Assembly: GCA_000991575.1 (NCBI GenBank)
Contig: LBRU01000001.1
Coordinates: forward strand, 20,722-84,721
Direction of reading: 5' to 3'
DNA length: 64,000 nucleotides
Source of the DNA: a candidate division TM6 bacterium GW2011_GWE2_36_25
GTDB lineage: Bacteria; Babelota; Babeliae; Babelales; UBA12409
Below are positions 54,007 to 62,544 of this stretch, in pieces. The first letter of the stretch is position 1. Every line of letters begins with the position of its first letter. Below the pieces are notes generated by a model. It saw only the letters and a list, made by a program, of their open reading frames with translations, was not told the origin of the DNA and made no database searches. The position numbers were made by a program, and so were the translations under genes.

Positions 54007-56595
54007 ATGAATCAAAAAGAAATCAGAGAAAAATTTTTTAAATTTTTTCAAGACAATCAACATGAAAAAGTTACCAGCTCTCCATTAATTCCCGCAGAGG
54101 ATCCAACACTGCTCTTTGCCAATGCAGGCATGAACCAATTTAAAGATCTGTTTCTCGGGAAAGAAAAGAGGCCATACAAACGCGCAACAACAATTCAAAA
54201 GTGTGTCCGCGCTGGTGGAAAACATAATGATTTGGATAATGTTGGATTCACTAAGCGTCATCTTACCTTTTTTGAAATGATGGGAAATTTTTCTTTTGGC
54301 GATTACTTTAAAAAAGAAGCTATTCAATTCGCTTGGAAATTTTTAACAGAGGTAGCGGGTATTCCAGGTGATCGGCTTGTAGCAACGGTATTCAAAGAAG
54401 ATGATGAAGCATATAACTTGTGGCATGAAGTCGTCGGATTGCCCAAAGATCGTATATTTCGTTGTGGAGAAAAAGATAATTTTTGGTCAATGGGTGACAC
54501 GGGCCCATGTGGTCCATGCAGCGAAATTTTATATGACAAAGGTGAACAATTTGGACCAAATTGTACTGATCCTAATGCATGTGACGACCGTTTTCTTGAA
54601 ATCTGGAACCTTGTTTTTATGCAATATGACCGACAATCGGATGGTACACTTGTCCCATTAAAACAAACCGGTGTAGATACTGGAATGGGGTTAGAACGGT
54701 TAGCTCTCGTACTTCAAGGAAAAGATACTGTTTATGAAACCGATCTTTTTGCACCGTTGATAAAAAAAATTGAATCTCTCACTGGCTTAAAATACGAACA
54801 ACAACCACCTGAAATAAAAGCAGCTTTTAATGTATTATCTGATCACATTAGATCTTCTTGTCTTATTATTGCCGATGGCTGCACTCCATCAAACGAAGGC
54901 CGTGGATACGTTTTAAGAAAAATTATTCGTCGTGCAGCTCTTTTTGATCAAAAATTAAGCAAAAAACCAATTTTCCCACTGCTTGCCGATATTTTTATCG
55001 ACTACATGGGAGATATTTATCCAGAACTTAAAAGCAATCGCAAACTCATTGTCTCTTTGCTCAATAAAGAAGTTGAAAAATTTGCTGAAAATCTCGAACG
55101 CGGACAGTTAATTCTCAAGAAATATTTCGAAGAAAATAAAAAGACAAAAAAAATTACCGGAGAACAAGCATTTAAGTTGTATGATACCTACGGTTTTCCA
55201 TACGAAATCACTGAACTTGCAGCACATGAACAAGGGTACACTGTTGATCCCATATCATTTGAAAAATTCATGGAACAACAACGACTGCGATCTGGGCAAA
55301 AAGAAGTATCTGAACCAATCACCGCAAAGCTTGATTCTTCACTTAAAACAAATTTCGTCGGATACGATAAAATAGAAACGAAGTCAAAAATTCAGACAAT
55401 TGTTAAAGATAATAAGCTTGTTGAAAGCGTTAAAGAAGATGATGAATGTTGGATTATTCCACAAGAGTCTCCTTTTTATGTTGAACGTGGTGGACAAGTT
55501 GGTGATGAAGGAACCATCAGTATTGACGAAGAAACAATTCCAGCCCTGGACCTACAATTTGTTGATAATGCAATTGCAATAAAAATTCATGCACCAAAAG
55601 ATTTTAAAATTGGCCAAATCATTACGCAAAAAGTTGATGTTCGCCGCGAAAATACGATGAAAAATCACACAGCAACACACTTGTTGCAGGCCGCATTATT
55701 AGAAATTTTAGGCAATCAAATAAAACAAGCAGGCTCATTGGTTACACCAAACTATCTACGCTTCGATTTTAATTATCACGAAAACTTAACCCCCGGCATC
55801 ATCAAAGAACTTGAAGATATTGTTAATCAAAAAATATGGGAAGACCTTCCTGTCAACATAAAAGAGACGACATTAGCAGAAGCAAAACAAGAAGGAATTA
55901 TTGCTCATTTTGGTGAAAAATACAATCCAGAAAAAGTTCGCGCCGTAAAAATTGGCGATTACTCAAAAGAACTTTGTGGAGGAACACACATAAAATCGAC
56001 CGGCCAAATCGGTTGTTTTAAAATTACTGATGTTGAAGCAATATCAGCTGGAACACGCAGAATAACAGCAACAACGGGCCGCAAGGCTTTAGAGCTTTTC
56101 CAAGATTGTTTCAGAACGGCAAAAAGTGTTGGACAATTGTTCAAAATACAACCTGATGAAGTTTATGAAACCGTTGAACACCAAATTGAACAAACTAAGG
56201 CTCTCGCCAAAGAAATAAAAAAATTAAAACAACAACTTATTATCCATCAGGCGCCAGATCTTGTAAAACAAGCACAAATAATAAACAATATTCAATTCCT
56301 TTATCTCGAGCAATCAGAAGCAAGCCTTGAGGAACTACGTGAAATCGCACAATTTTTATCTCAAAAACAAGAAGGCCTCTTCTTTATAACGAACACCTTC
56401 GATGATAAAAGAAATTTTGCCGCAAGCATTTCACCATCTTTAAAAAATAAAATTAATCTCAAAGAGCTCGCACAAATACTTAATGAAAAATTCGGATTAC
56501 GCGGAGGCGGAAGCCCACTTATTATTCAGGGTGGTGGCGCAACAACTGAAAAAGATGCCATAGAAAGTATCATAAAAGAATGGCTAAAAAAATAA
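54007..56595 (+). CDS. alaS: Alanyl-tRNA synthetase
   Basis: 862 residues, full length. Class II catalytic core (to about 440) with Phe-Ala-Asn-Ala-Gly-Met near 37 and Gly-Met-Gly-Leu-Glu-Arg near 226. The editing domain carries the zinc-binding set His554, His558, Cys657 and His661 (His-Thr-Ala-Thr-His and Cys-Gly-Gly-Thr-His). The C-terminal DHHA1-type part ends with Gly-Leu-Arg-Gly-Gly-Gly. It charges tRNA-Ala and hydrolyses mischarged Ser or Gly. AAAGGA lies before the ATG. Convergent with pth, 15 bp apart. Confidence 0.98.
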   Translation: MNQKEIREKFFKFFQDNQHEKVTSSPLIPAEDPTLLFANAGMNQFKDLFLGKEKRPYKRATTIQKCVRAGGKHNDLDNVGFTKRHLTFFEMMGNFSFGDYFKKEAIQFAWKFLTEVAGIPGDRLVATVFKEDDEAYNLWHEVVGLPKDRIFRCGEKDNFWSMGDTGPCGPCSEILYDKGEQFGPNCTDPNACDDRFLEIWNLVFMQYDRQSDGTLVPLKQTGVDTGMGLERLALVLQGKDTVYETDLFAPLIKKIESLTGLKYEQQPPEIKAAFNVLSDHIRSSCLIIADGCTPSNEGRGYVLRKIIRRAALFDQKLSKKPIFPLLADIFIDYMGDIYPELKSNRKLIVSLLNKEVEKFAENLERGQLILKKYFEENKKTKKITGEQAFKLYDTYGFPYEITELAAHEQGYTVDPISFEKFMEQQRLRSGQKEVSEPITAKLDSSLKTNFVGYDKIETKSKIQTIVKDNKLVESVKEDDECWIIPQESPFYVERGGQVGDEGTISIDEETIPALDLQFVDNAIAIKIHAPKDFKIGQIITQKVDVRRENTMKNHTATHLLQAALLEILGNQIKQAGSLVTPNYLRFDFNYHENLTPGIIKELEDIVNQKIWEDLPVNIKETTLAEAKQEGIIAHFGEKYNPEKVRAVKIGDYSKELCGGTHIKSTGQIGCFKITDVEAISAGTRRITATTGRKALELFQDCFRTAKSVGQLFKIQPDEVYETVEHQIEQTKALAKEIKKLKQQLIIHQAPDLVKQAQIINNIQFLYLEQSEASLEELREIAQFLSQKQEGLFFITNTFDDKRNFAASISPSLKNKINLKELAQILNEKFGLRGGGSPLIIQGGGATTEKDAIESIIKEWLKK

Positions 56596-56610
56596 TATTG
56601 TACACTTGTT

Positions 56611-57156
56611 TTATACAGAAAAATCTTCCATCAACAACTCTATCTGCCTAATGGCCGCTTGAATCATCTCTTCAACGTTGGGTTCGCCTTCAACAAAATT
56701 CGACAAAACATAATCAGACACGTCTGACTTTTTTTCTGGTCGGCCAATGCCGCAGCGAATACGATAAAAATTTATTCCTAATAATTCGATTAATGACTTC
56801 ACCCCATTATGCCCTTGAGCACTTCCACCAATTTTGAGAGTAACTTTGCCAAACGGACGCTCAAGATCGTCATGAACTACGATTACATTTTCTTCAGATA
56901 TCCCTTTCTTTTTTAACCAAGAAGAAATTTTTCCCGATGCATTCATAAAAGTTTGCGGCTTGACCAAGTAAATACTTTTTCCATTGATATCGATCACTGC
57001 ATATTCGAGTAATTCAGAATTCTGCCACTCACCATGATATTTATCTGCTAATGCATCAACCACTAAAAAACCGATATTATGGCGATTGTAAGAAAACTTT
57101 GGTCCCGGATTACCAAGCCCAATAATTCCTTTTATTTCTTTTTTATTTTCAATCAT
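56611..57156 (-). CDS. pth: Peptidyl-tRNA hydrolase
   Basis: 181 residues, normal length. It releases tRNA from stalled peptidyl-tRNA. Gly-Leu-Gly-Asn-Pro-Gly at 13-18, the catalytic His26 in Asn-Arg-His-Asn-Ile-Gly-Phe, Phe-Met-Asn-Ala-Ser-Gly near 68, and Val-His-Asp-Asp-Leu near 95 are all intact. Its start overlaps the stop of the PilN-like gene by ATGA, so it is translated as part of that operon. Confidence 0.96.
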   Translation of the reverse strand: MIENKKEIKGIIGLGNPGPKFSYNRHNIGFLVVDALADKYHGEWQNSELLEYAVIDINGKSIYLVKPQTFMNASGKISSWLKKKGISEENVIVVHDDLERPFGKVTLKIGGSAQGHNGVKSLIELLGINFYRIRCGIGRPEKKSDVSDYVLSNFVEGEPNVEEMIQAAIRQIELLMEDFSV

Positions 57157-57680
57157 GCCTTAAACGCCTGAATAATAAATGCAACTTCACGTCCATTACG
57201 ATTCATAGAAACCAATTTCGGTTTCTGAAATAACTTTGACTGAGATAACTCACGCATTAAATGCGTAATTCCCTGTACTGCATCAGAAGATCCCTCTAAT
57301 TCTATTTTTTTAGTATCAAAAGTAAACGAATTTAAAATGATTGATTCGGGAATAATATCTGCAACTTCCAATAAAAAATGATACGGTGTATTACGTGTAA
57401 TATCAGAAAGCTTATCAATTTTGGTAAGTTTTAATTGTTGGCCTTGATGCAATTCTTCTAAAGATGTTCTTTCTTTTTTTAGTCTCCCTAAAACCGCAAC
57501 CTCTTTAATTAATTGCTCTTCATACGCAACCAAATCATCAATTGCATCTTGTTTTATAGCTGTGATGATAAATAAAATTCCGCCTACACATAATAAACTT
57601 ATAATCGTAACGACAAGCCAAGCATAAATTTTTTTACGCGAAAAACTATAACGACGTGCAGTAAATTTATCTAGATTCAT
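57153..57680 (-). CDS. PilN-like inner-membrane protein
   Basis: 175 residues. A basic N-terminus and one membrane segment (about 20-42) are followed by a coiled-coil stretch and a C-terminal ferredoxin-like pattern (Ile-Pro-Glu-Ser-Ile-Ile-Leu-Asn-Ser-Phe, Ile-Glu-Leu-Glu-Gly-Ser-Ser). This is the layout of PilN, which links the cytosolic PilM ring to PilO in type IV pili. It is tentative, because PilO, PilP and PilQ are not here. ATG at 57680 follows GGAG by six bases. It overlaps the previous gene by 14 bases. Confidence 0.6.
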   Translation of the reverse strand: MNLDKFTARRYSFSRKKIYAWLVVTIISLLCVGGILFIITAIKQDAIDDLVAYEEQLIKEVAVLGRLKKERTSLEELHQGQQLKLTKIDKLSDITRNTPYHFLLEVADIIPESIILNSFTFDTKKIELEGSSDAVQGITHLMRELSQSKLFQKPKLVSMNRNGREVAFIIQAFKA

Positions 57681-58101
57681 CAAGGACTCCCCATAAACTT
57701 ATTGCGTTTTTTAAATCAATTTCTTCAAAAGAACTTTCACTCAAATTCTCTGTGAATCTTAACCCCTTTTTATCTAATTTGTTGGTGTCAACAAAAAATA
57801 TCGGAACATCTAAATGCGAAAGCAGTAGTTCATAATGAAACAAAATCGCTGGCAAAAATAGGCCACCAACAGCAATCAAGGGCTTTTTTATTTTATGCTG
57901 CCGCAACAAAACAGTAATCCATTCTATAAAAAAAGATGGGTTGCATAAATAATAATCTACAAAACCAACCCGCGCAGGAACAGCCTCATCAACATGCTTA
58001 AGCACAAAGCCATCCTGTTTTTTTTCAAAATAAAACCAAGAAATTTTCTCAGAATTAATGAGAATAGAGATATAGTTTTTTTTATTTTTTCTTAGCCACA
58101 T
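57667..58101 (-). CDS. Hypothetical protein, possibly reduced PilM-like
   Basis: 144 residues, no membrane segment or signal. It precedes the PilN-like gene and overlaps it, the position PilM has in pilus operons, and its N-terminus (Ile-Ser-Ile-Leu-Ile-Asn-Ser-Glu-Lys-Ile-Ser, a Lys-Lys-x-Asp-Gly-Phe turn) is vaguely like the first strands of PilM's actin-like fold. But PilM is about 350 residues and the nucleotide motifs are not visible. So this is either a shrunken relative or unrelated. It also overlaps prmC by 20 bases. Confidence 0.5.
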   Translation of the reverse strand: MWLRKNKKNYISILINSEKISWFYFEKKQDGFVLKHVDEAVPARVGFVDYYLCNPSFFIEWITVLLRQHKIKKPLIAVGGLFLPAILFHYELLLSHLDVPIFFVDTNKLDKKGLRFTENLSESSFEEIDLKNAISLWGVLDESR

Positions 58102-58933
58102 AACGGCCCATTACCACTCGATCAAGCCCAGCCAAATCTCTTTGTACTTTCACATCAGTATATCCACAAGATCGCATGAATGTACATACCTCTTCAGCTT
58201 GAGAAAATCCAATTTCCAACACAAGCAACGACAATGAATCTTTTTTAAAATAATTCGGCCCCTCTTGAATGATTTTTTTTATGAGCGTTAAGCCTTGGTC
58301 ACCAGCAACCAAGGCTCGTTTATCTTCCCAATTTTTTACTACGGAATCTAATTGAAACCATTCATATTCAGAAATATACGGAGGATTTGCAACAATAACA
58401 TCAAATCCTTTATCCTGAATATTTTCAAAGAGATCTGAACGGACAAACAAAACATTGTCGACGACTAAACTTCTTCTATTTTTTTCTGCTAACGCAAGCG
58501 CTTCTGACGAAATATCAGCACCAACAATTTTTGATTGAGGTAAATTTTTGGCTAATGCGAGTGCAATACAACCTGAACCGGTGCACAAATCAAGAATTTT
58601 CAATGGTTGTCTAGATTTTAAAAAATCAATCAATTCAGACACCCATTCTTCCGTTTCGGGTCGTGGAATCAAAACGGGAGGTTCGACAAAGAGCTCGAGG
58701 CCACAAAATAAAACTGAACCCAAAATATATTGCAAGGGCTTTTTATCAATAAGTAGCTCATTAATAAATTTTTGCAATTGCCTTTCTTCTATACCGCTTA
58801 AAATAAGAGGTTGCGAAAGCAATCCAACAAAATCTTTATTTTTTATATGCTGCACCAACCAACCAATTACTTGATGAGCATGAACATCATCATATCCATG
58901 TTCACGCAATAATGTATAATATTTCTTTATCAT
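58082..58933 (-). CDS. prmC: Release factor glutamine methyltransferase
   Basis: 283 residues. It methylates the GGQ glutamine of RF1/RF2. The PrmC-specific Arg-Pro-Glu-Thr-Glu at 91-95, SAM motif Asp-Leu-Cys-Thr-Gly-Ser-Gly-Cys at 115-122, and Asn-Pro-Pro-Tyr at 183-186 are intact. It is the first gene of a four-gene operon with the PilM/PilN-like pair and pth, each overlapping the next. Confidence 0.95.
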   Translation of the reverse strand: MIKKYYTLLREHGYDDVHAHQVIGWLVQHIKNKDFVGLLSQPLILSGIEERQLQKFINELLIDKKPLQYILGSVLFCGLELFVEPPVLIPRPETEEWVSELIDFLKSRQPLKILDLCTGSGCIALALAKNLPQSKIVGADISSEALALAEKNRRSLVVDNVLFVRSDLFENIQDKGFDVIVANPPYISEYEWFQLDSVVKNWEDKRALVAGDQGLTLIKKIIQEGPNYFKKDSLSLLVLEIGFSQAEEVCTFMRSCGYTDVKVQRDLAGLDRVVMGRYVAKKK

Positions 58934-58945
58934 GTAATCACTTTG

Positions 58946-59851
58946 TCATTTACTAAACGATGACCGAGGAACAAGTGTATCACCCTCATCTTTTAATATT
59001 TTCAAAACATATTTTTGAATGTAATTCTTAAACTCTTGAACAACTTCTTTATTTTCGCCTTTAGGTTGAATATCGTCAAGAATACCTTCAACTGATTCCG
59101 GATTAACTTTATATTTTAAAAAAATTCTTTTAACCGCCTCCGTAATCATTGTTTGATCATAAACGGATAAAAATTCAGACAAAAGCTCACCAATAATTTT
59201 ACGCGCACCATCAGACAAAGGTAAAAAACCACCATTCAACTCACGCAATTTCCCTTCTTGAACCGTCACCGACTGTCGCTCATCGATAGTAACCAAATAT
59301 TCATAGAGTACAATTTTTATCGATTGATATGTCTCTTCGTAAGCAATATGACGATAAAATTTGGGTAAAAACTTATCCAAAGAAGGAATAGGAGAAGCAA
59401 GTTTTTTCTTCAACTCGCCAAAAAGATCCTTTTGAGTTTTTAAATCAATCTTTAAATCTTTCAAATTTTTAATGACAATTGCGCTTACAAGCGGCTCCCA
59501 ATCATCATATTGAAGAAAAACTTCTTTCATAAAAAGTGATAAACGAATAATGCGTTCATGTTGAAAATAAATACTTGCTTTAGTTTTTTCACCATAAACA
59601 AAAGGCAAAAAACCCGACTTTAATTGATCAGTAACATGTTCAACAACCTCCTGTTCCATTTTAGCTTCCTTTTTAGTCATTGGATCAGTACGAGACTGTT
59701 CTAACTTCCACCGCGACCACCCCGATGCCTTTATAACGGGATCTGATTTTCGTCGCGAACCTGACTCTGGTTCAACAAAATAATCCTTATTTTCTCGCCC
59801 AGCCCATAAAGAGCAAAAAGCACATACAAACAATAGTAAAGCTTTCTTCAT
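58946..59851 (-). CDS. Hypothetical exported helical protein
   Basis: 301 residues. Signal peptide about 1-17 (Leu-Leu-Leu-Phe-Val-Cys-Ala-Phe-Cys, ending Leu-Trp-Ala). The mature protein is charged at first, then mainly helical, with no Cys-rich or catalytic motif. GGGGAG lies before the ATG. Function unknown. It is divergent from the small lipoprotein gene at 60025 and ends 12 bp before prmC starts. Confidence 0.6.
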   Translation of the reverse strand: MKKALLLFVCAFCSLWAGRENKDYFVEPESGSRRKSDPVIKASGWSRWKLEQSRTDPMTKKEAKMEQEVVEHVTDQLKSGFLPFVYGEKTKASIYFQHERIIRLSLFMKEVFLQYDDWEPLVSAIVIKNLKDLKIDLKTQKDLFGELKKKLASPIPSLDKFLPKFYRHIAYEETYQSIKIVLYEYLVTIDERQSVTVQEGKLRELNGGFLPLSDGARKIIGELLSEFLSVYDQTMITEAVKRIFLKYKVNPESVEGILDDIQPKGENKEVVQEFKNYIQKYVLKILKDEGDTLVPRSSFSK

Positions 59852-59947
59852 TGCCCCACTCCCCTTTTTTTAAAAATACCAAAGTTAAGATATAAAACTC
59901 AACAAAAATTCACAGTTGAAAATTTATAAAAAAATAAAATAAAACTA

Positions 59948-59977
59948 TTGCAATAAAGATAACAATAGTAATATAAT
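59948..59977 (+). promoter_or_regulatory. Promoter of the small lipoprotein gene
   Basis: TTGCAA at 59948-59953 and a perfect TATAAT at 59972-59977 with an 18-bp spacer. The 80 bp upstream is duplicated before the gene at 60646. Confidence 0.7.
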
Positions 59978-60024
59978 AGTAATTGAGTAGTATGTTTAAC
60001 TTCTTTAAAAATGGAGGAATTATT

Positions 60025-60324
60025 ATGAAGAAGTTGTTATGTTTAGCGTTATTGGTAGGCTGCACTGGGTTAAAAGCTGTTAGTTATGAGGACGTAAATC
60101 TCAAAATTCAAAAAATGTACGGTAACCTTGCTGACCAATATGCAATTTTCCACAGAAATATTGTGGGAATGTCTGTTGGCGCGGGGAAGCTGACACTTAG
60201 AAATGGCACCACGGCTGATGATTTGCTTTCTAATTTGAACGTCCTTGAAAGATTAATCAATAGATTCAGCGAAGAAGCAATTCCAGCATCCGAAATGATC
60301 AAAATTATTTCAAGCAGATCATAA
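60025..60324 (+). CDS. Small predicted lipoprotein
   Basis: 99 residues. The N-terminus ends Leu-Leu-Val-Gly-Cys13, a good lipobox, or is a plain Sec signal ending Leu-Lys-Ala. The mature part is helical with few charges. The start is ATG at 60025 because GGAGGA lies six bases upstream; an in-frame start fourteen codons earlier overlaps that site and is rejected. A strong terminator follows directly, so it is a single-gene unit with its own promoter. Confidence 0.7.
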   Translation: MKKLLCLALLVGCTGLKAVSYEDVNLKIQKMYGNLADQYAIFHRNIVGMSVGAGKLTLRNGTTADDLLSNLNVLERLINRFSEEAIPASEMIKIISSRS

Positions 60325-60331
60325 TCTTGTA

Positions 60332-60369
60332 CTAAGCAAAGAGGCGAAACAAATCGCCTCTTTGCTTAG
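60332..60369 (+). terminator. Strong terminator of the small lipoprotein gene
   Basis: A 16-bp perfect stem (60332-60347 with 60354-60369), six-base loop, then GTTTTG. Confidence 0.85.
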
Positions 60370-60370
60370 G

Positions 60371-60414
60371 TTTTGTTGAGTTTTCATCGTAACCATATGC
60401 AAGCCTCAACAAAA
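60371..60414. repeat. Inverted repeat directly after the terminator
   Basis: TTTTGTTGAG at 60371-60380 pairs with CTCAACAAAA at 60405-60414 across a 24-base loop. With the terminator before it and the duplicated promoter after it, it fills the 321-bp gap 60325-60645, in which I see no open reading frame. Confidence 0.5.
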
Positions 60415-60491
60415 GATAAAATTGACACAAAATTTCGCATAGACTTATCAAATCGAGAAAAAACTCTTCTGAAAACTTTATTCATCCGCAT

Positions 60492-60608
60492 CCTTTTTTT
60501 AAAAATATCAAATTTTTTTAAGATATAAAACCCAAAATTTCACAATGAAAAATTTATAAAAAAATAAAAAAACAACTATTGCAAACTGTTTTTCGAAAAT
60601 GATAATAT
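60492..60608 (+). promoter_or_regulatory. Duplicated promoter region of the secreted-protein gene at 60646
   Basis: 60492-60584 aligns with 59866-59953 (T-run, AGATATAAAAC, CAC-A-TGAAA, TTTATAAAAAAATAAA, CTATTGCAA). TTGCAA is at 60579-60584 and TAATAT at 60603-60608, again with an 18-bp spacer. Confidence 0.65.
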
Positions 60609-60645
60609 ATTTATAGTTTAATTTTTAAAAAATGGAGAAGACCTT

Positions 60646-61038
60646 GTGAAAAAATTATTATTTTTAGTGTTATTTTTCACAATGCTCAGTATAAAGCCCA
60701 CAATAAAAATAGTCCCTTGGGTAGAAGTAACATCTCCCAATGGTAATAAATATCGAATTAAAGAAGATGCCGAAAGACTAATTTGCGAATATGGACTGAG
60801 TTCTGGTGAATCATTCATATTTTTACCAGAAAATGCTTATGCAAAAGCAACTTTAAGAAAGGGTGATCAATCAATATGTCCACCAGCATTCCAAGCTTTT
60901 TATCATCAACATAGTCGCATGATTTGCCCCCAAATAGATTATCCTTATTTTGTAGGAGATGCTTCTGAAACACCATGGTGCCTCTACAGCTCACAAGAAA
61001 TAGAAGAATGGGATCCTGAAACTGAAGAATGGCATTAA
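60646..61038 (+). CDS. Hypothetical secreted protein
   Basis: 130 residues starting at a GTG with GGAG eight bases upstream. Signal peptide about 1-19. The mature part has four Cys, several Trp and Tyr, and an acidic end. No family recognised. Its upstream region duplicates that of the lipoprotein gene at 60025, so the two may be expressed alike, although the proteins themselves show no clear similarity. Confidence 0.65.
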   Translation: MKKLLFLVLFFTMLSIKPTIKIVPWVEVTSPNGNKYRIKEDAERLICEYGLSSGESFIFLPENAYAKATLRKGDQSICPPAFQAFYHQHSRMICPQIDYPYFVGDASETPWCLYSSQEIEEWDPETEEWH

Positions 61039-61074
61039 GAATAGGCGAAAGGAAAAGAATTATCAGGAGAAATT

Positions 61075-61965
61075 TTATTTTTCCAACAACTCTTTCACAT
61101 ATTCCTCTTCATCAAAAATTTTAATCGCATCTAAATTTTCGCCAAAAGTAATGTAAGCAACTGGAATTTTTAATTCTTGCACAATTGCAAAGACAATGCC
61201 ACCTTTTCCGGTACCATCCATTTTAGTCAAAATAATTCCATCAAGATGTGTACTTTCATTGAAAATTTTAGCTTGTTCAAACGAATTTTGTCCCAACATA
61301 GCGTCAACCGTTAACAATGTCGTAATATTATCTGCGCCCAAAATCTTTTCAATTACACGCTTTATTTTTGCAAGCTCGTTCATTAAATTGATCTTTGTCT
61401 GCAGCCGCCCCGCTGTATCAACAATGAGATAATCATACTGTTCATTTTTAAATTTCTCACAGGCCTGATAAACAACTGACGCAGGATCTTGATTCTCTTG
61501 ACCAGTCACAATATCAACACCAACTTTTTTTGCCCACTCAACAAGTTGCTCAGTTGCCGCAGCACGAAAAGTATCAGCAGCAGCTAACAAAACTTTTTTA
61601 TTCTCACCTTTTAACTGACGAGCTAATTTTGAAATAGCGGTCGTCTTTCCACTTCCATTAATACCGACAAACAAAACAACCGGTTTTATTTGTTCAAATT
61701 TGTTGCCTATAAGCAAATCATTCAATAATGTGTTAAGTGAATTTTTTAAATCTTCGCCCTTAGTTAATTCACCTGATGCAAATCTATTACTCAGATCTTG
61801 CATAATTTTACGCGTTGTCTGAACACCAACATCCGCCTCTAAAAGAATAACCTCAAGCTGCTTTAAATCATTTTGATCAATTTTTTCTTTACCAAGAAGT
61901 CCACCGAGCTTGGTTGCCACCGCTTGATAAATTTTTTGTAGCTTTTTCTTTATAAAATTAAACAT
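61075..61965 (-). CDS. ftsY: Signal recognition particle receptor FtsY
   Basis: 296 residues. The SRP GTPase NG domain is complete: P-loop Gly101-Ile-Asn-Gly-Ser-Gly-Lys-Thr108, Asp131-Thr-Phe-Arg-Ala-Ala-Ala, Asp183-Thr-Ala-Gly-Arg, and Thr247-Lys-Met-Asp-Gly-Thr-Gly-Lys-Gly-Gly. It lacks the long acidic A domain of E. coli FtsY, as in many other bacteria, and relies on the short basic N-terminal helix for membrane contact. It delivers membrane proteins to SecYEG. Divergent from argR. Confidence 0.96.
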   Translation of the reverse strand: MFNFIKKKLQKIYQAVATKLGGLLGKEKIDQNDLKQLEVILLEADVGVQTTRKIMQDLSNRFASGELTKGEDLKNSLNTLLNDLLIGNKFEQIKPVVLFVGINGSGKTTAISKLARQLKGENKKVLLAAADTFRAAATEQLVEWAKKVGVDIVTGQENQDPASVVYQACEKFKNEQYDYLIVDTAGRLQTKINLMNELAKIKRVIEKILGADNITTLLTVDAMLGQNSFEQAKIFNESTHLDGIILTKMDGTGKGGIVFAIVQELKIPVAYITFGENLDAIKIFDEEEYVKELLEK

Positions 61966-62033
61966 ATTAAATTCCTTCTTGTATTCCTAATATTTTACCC
62001 TTTTCAAGCTCCTTTTGCCAAGGATTTAAAAAC

Positions 62034-62062
62034 TTGACATAATTTCGACAATGAATTATTAT
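62034..62062 (+). promoter_or_regulatory. Promoter of argR and the transporter operon
   Basis: A perfect TTGACA at 62034-62039, 17-bp spacer, TATTAT at 62057-62062. The first ARG box covers the -10. Confidence 0.8.
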
Positions 62063-62086
62063 TAATAATGGGTGAATAATTATTCA
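62052..62086 (+). promoter_or_regulatory. Tandem ARG boxes (ArgR operator)
   Basis: TGAATAATTATTCA at 62073-62086 is a perfect match to the 14-base core of the ARG box. TGAATTATTATTAA at 62052-62065 is a second, near-match box. Their centres are exactly 21 bp apart, the spacing used by ArgR hexamers in E. coli. They overlap the -10 and the likely start site, as expected for repression. Confidence 0.85.
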
Positions 62087-62106
62087 CGTTAAATTGGAGT
62101 AAAAAA

Positions 62107-62544
62107 ATGATAAGTCCGCAAGAACGACAAAATACGATTAAAAAAATTATTGAAAAACATGAAGTAAAAAACCAAGAACACCTAATTGAACTATTGAAAA
62201 CTCTTTATGGAATAGAAACATCACAAGCAATGATTTCGCGCGATTTACAAACACTTGGCATCGCAAAACATAGACACAGAGGAAATCTCATTTATGAACC
62301 TCAAAAAGATCCTGCGCGTGAAATTCTACGATTAGCCGTACTCAGCGTAGAACATAATGAAGCAATGATTGTGGTTAATACACTTTGTGGAATGGCACCA
62401 TTTATTGGTGATTGCCTTGATCTGCATAAATCGATCGGCATCTTAGGTACTGTCGCAGGTGAAAATGTTGTATTTGTAGCACCACAATCAATAAAAAACA
62501 TTGTAAAGATAACGAAAAAAATAAAAGAGCTTTTAAAGCAATGA
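62107..62544 (+). CDS. argR: Arginine repressor ArgR
   Basis: 145 residues. The N-terminal winged helix has Ser-Gln-Ala-Met-Ile-Ser-Arg-Asp at 39-46 with the DNA-contacting Ser44-Arg45. The C-terminal oligomerisation domain carries Gly-Met-Ala-Pro-Phe-Ile-Gly-Asp near 95-102 and Ile-Leu-Gly-Thr-Val-Ala-Gly at 112-118. The Asp-Asp pair that follows this Gly in E. coli and contacts arginine is Glu119-Asn120 here, so the ligand site may differ. GGAG lies seven bases before the ATG. It overlaps the transporter gene by ATGA and should repress itself and the transporter. Confidence 0.93.
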   Translation: MISPQERQNTIKKIIEKHEVKNQEHLIELLKTLYGIETSQAMISRDLQTLGIAKHRHRGNLIYEPQKDPAREILRLAVLSVEHNEAMIVVNTLCGMAPFIGDCLDLHKSIGILGTVAGENVVFVAPQSIKNIVKITKKIKELLKQ

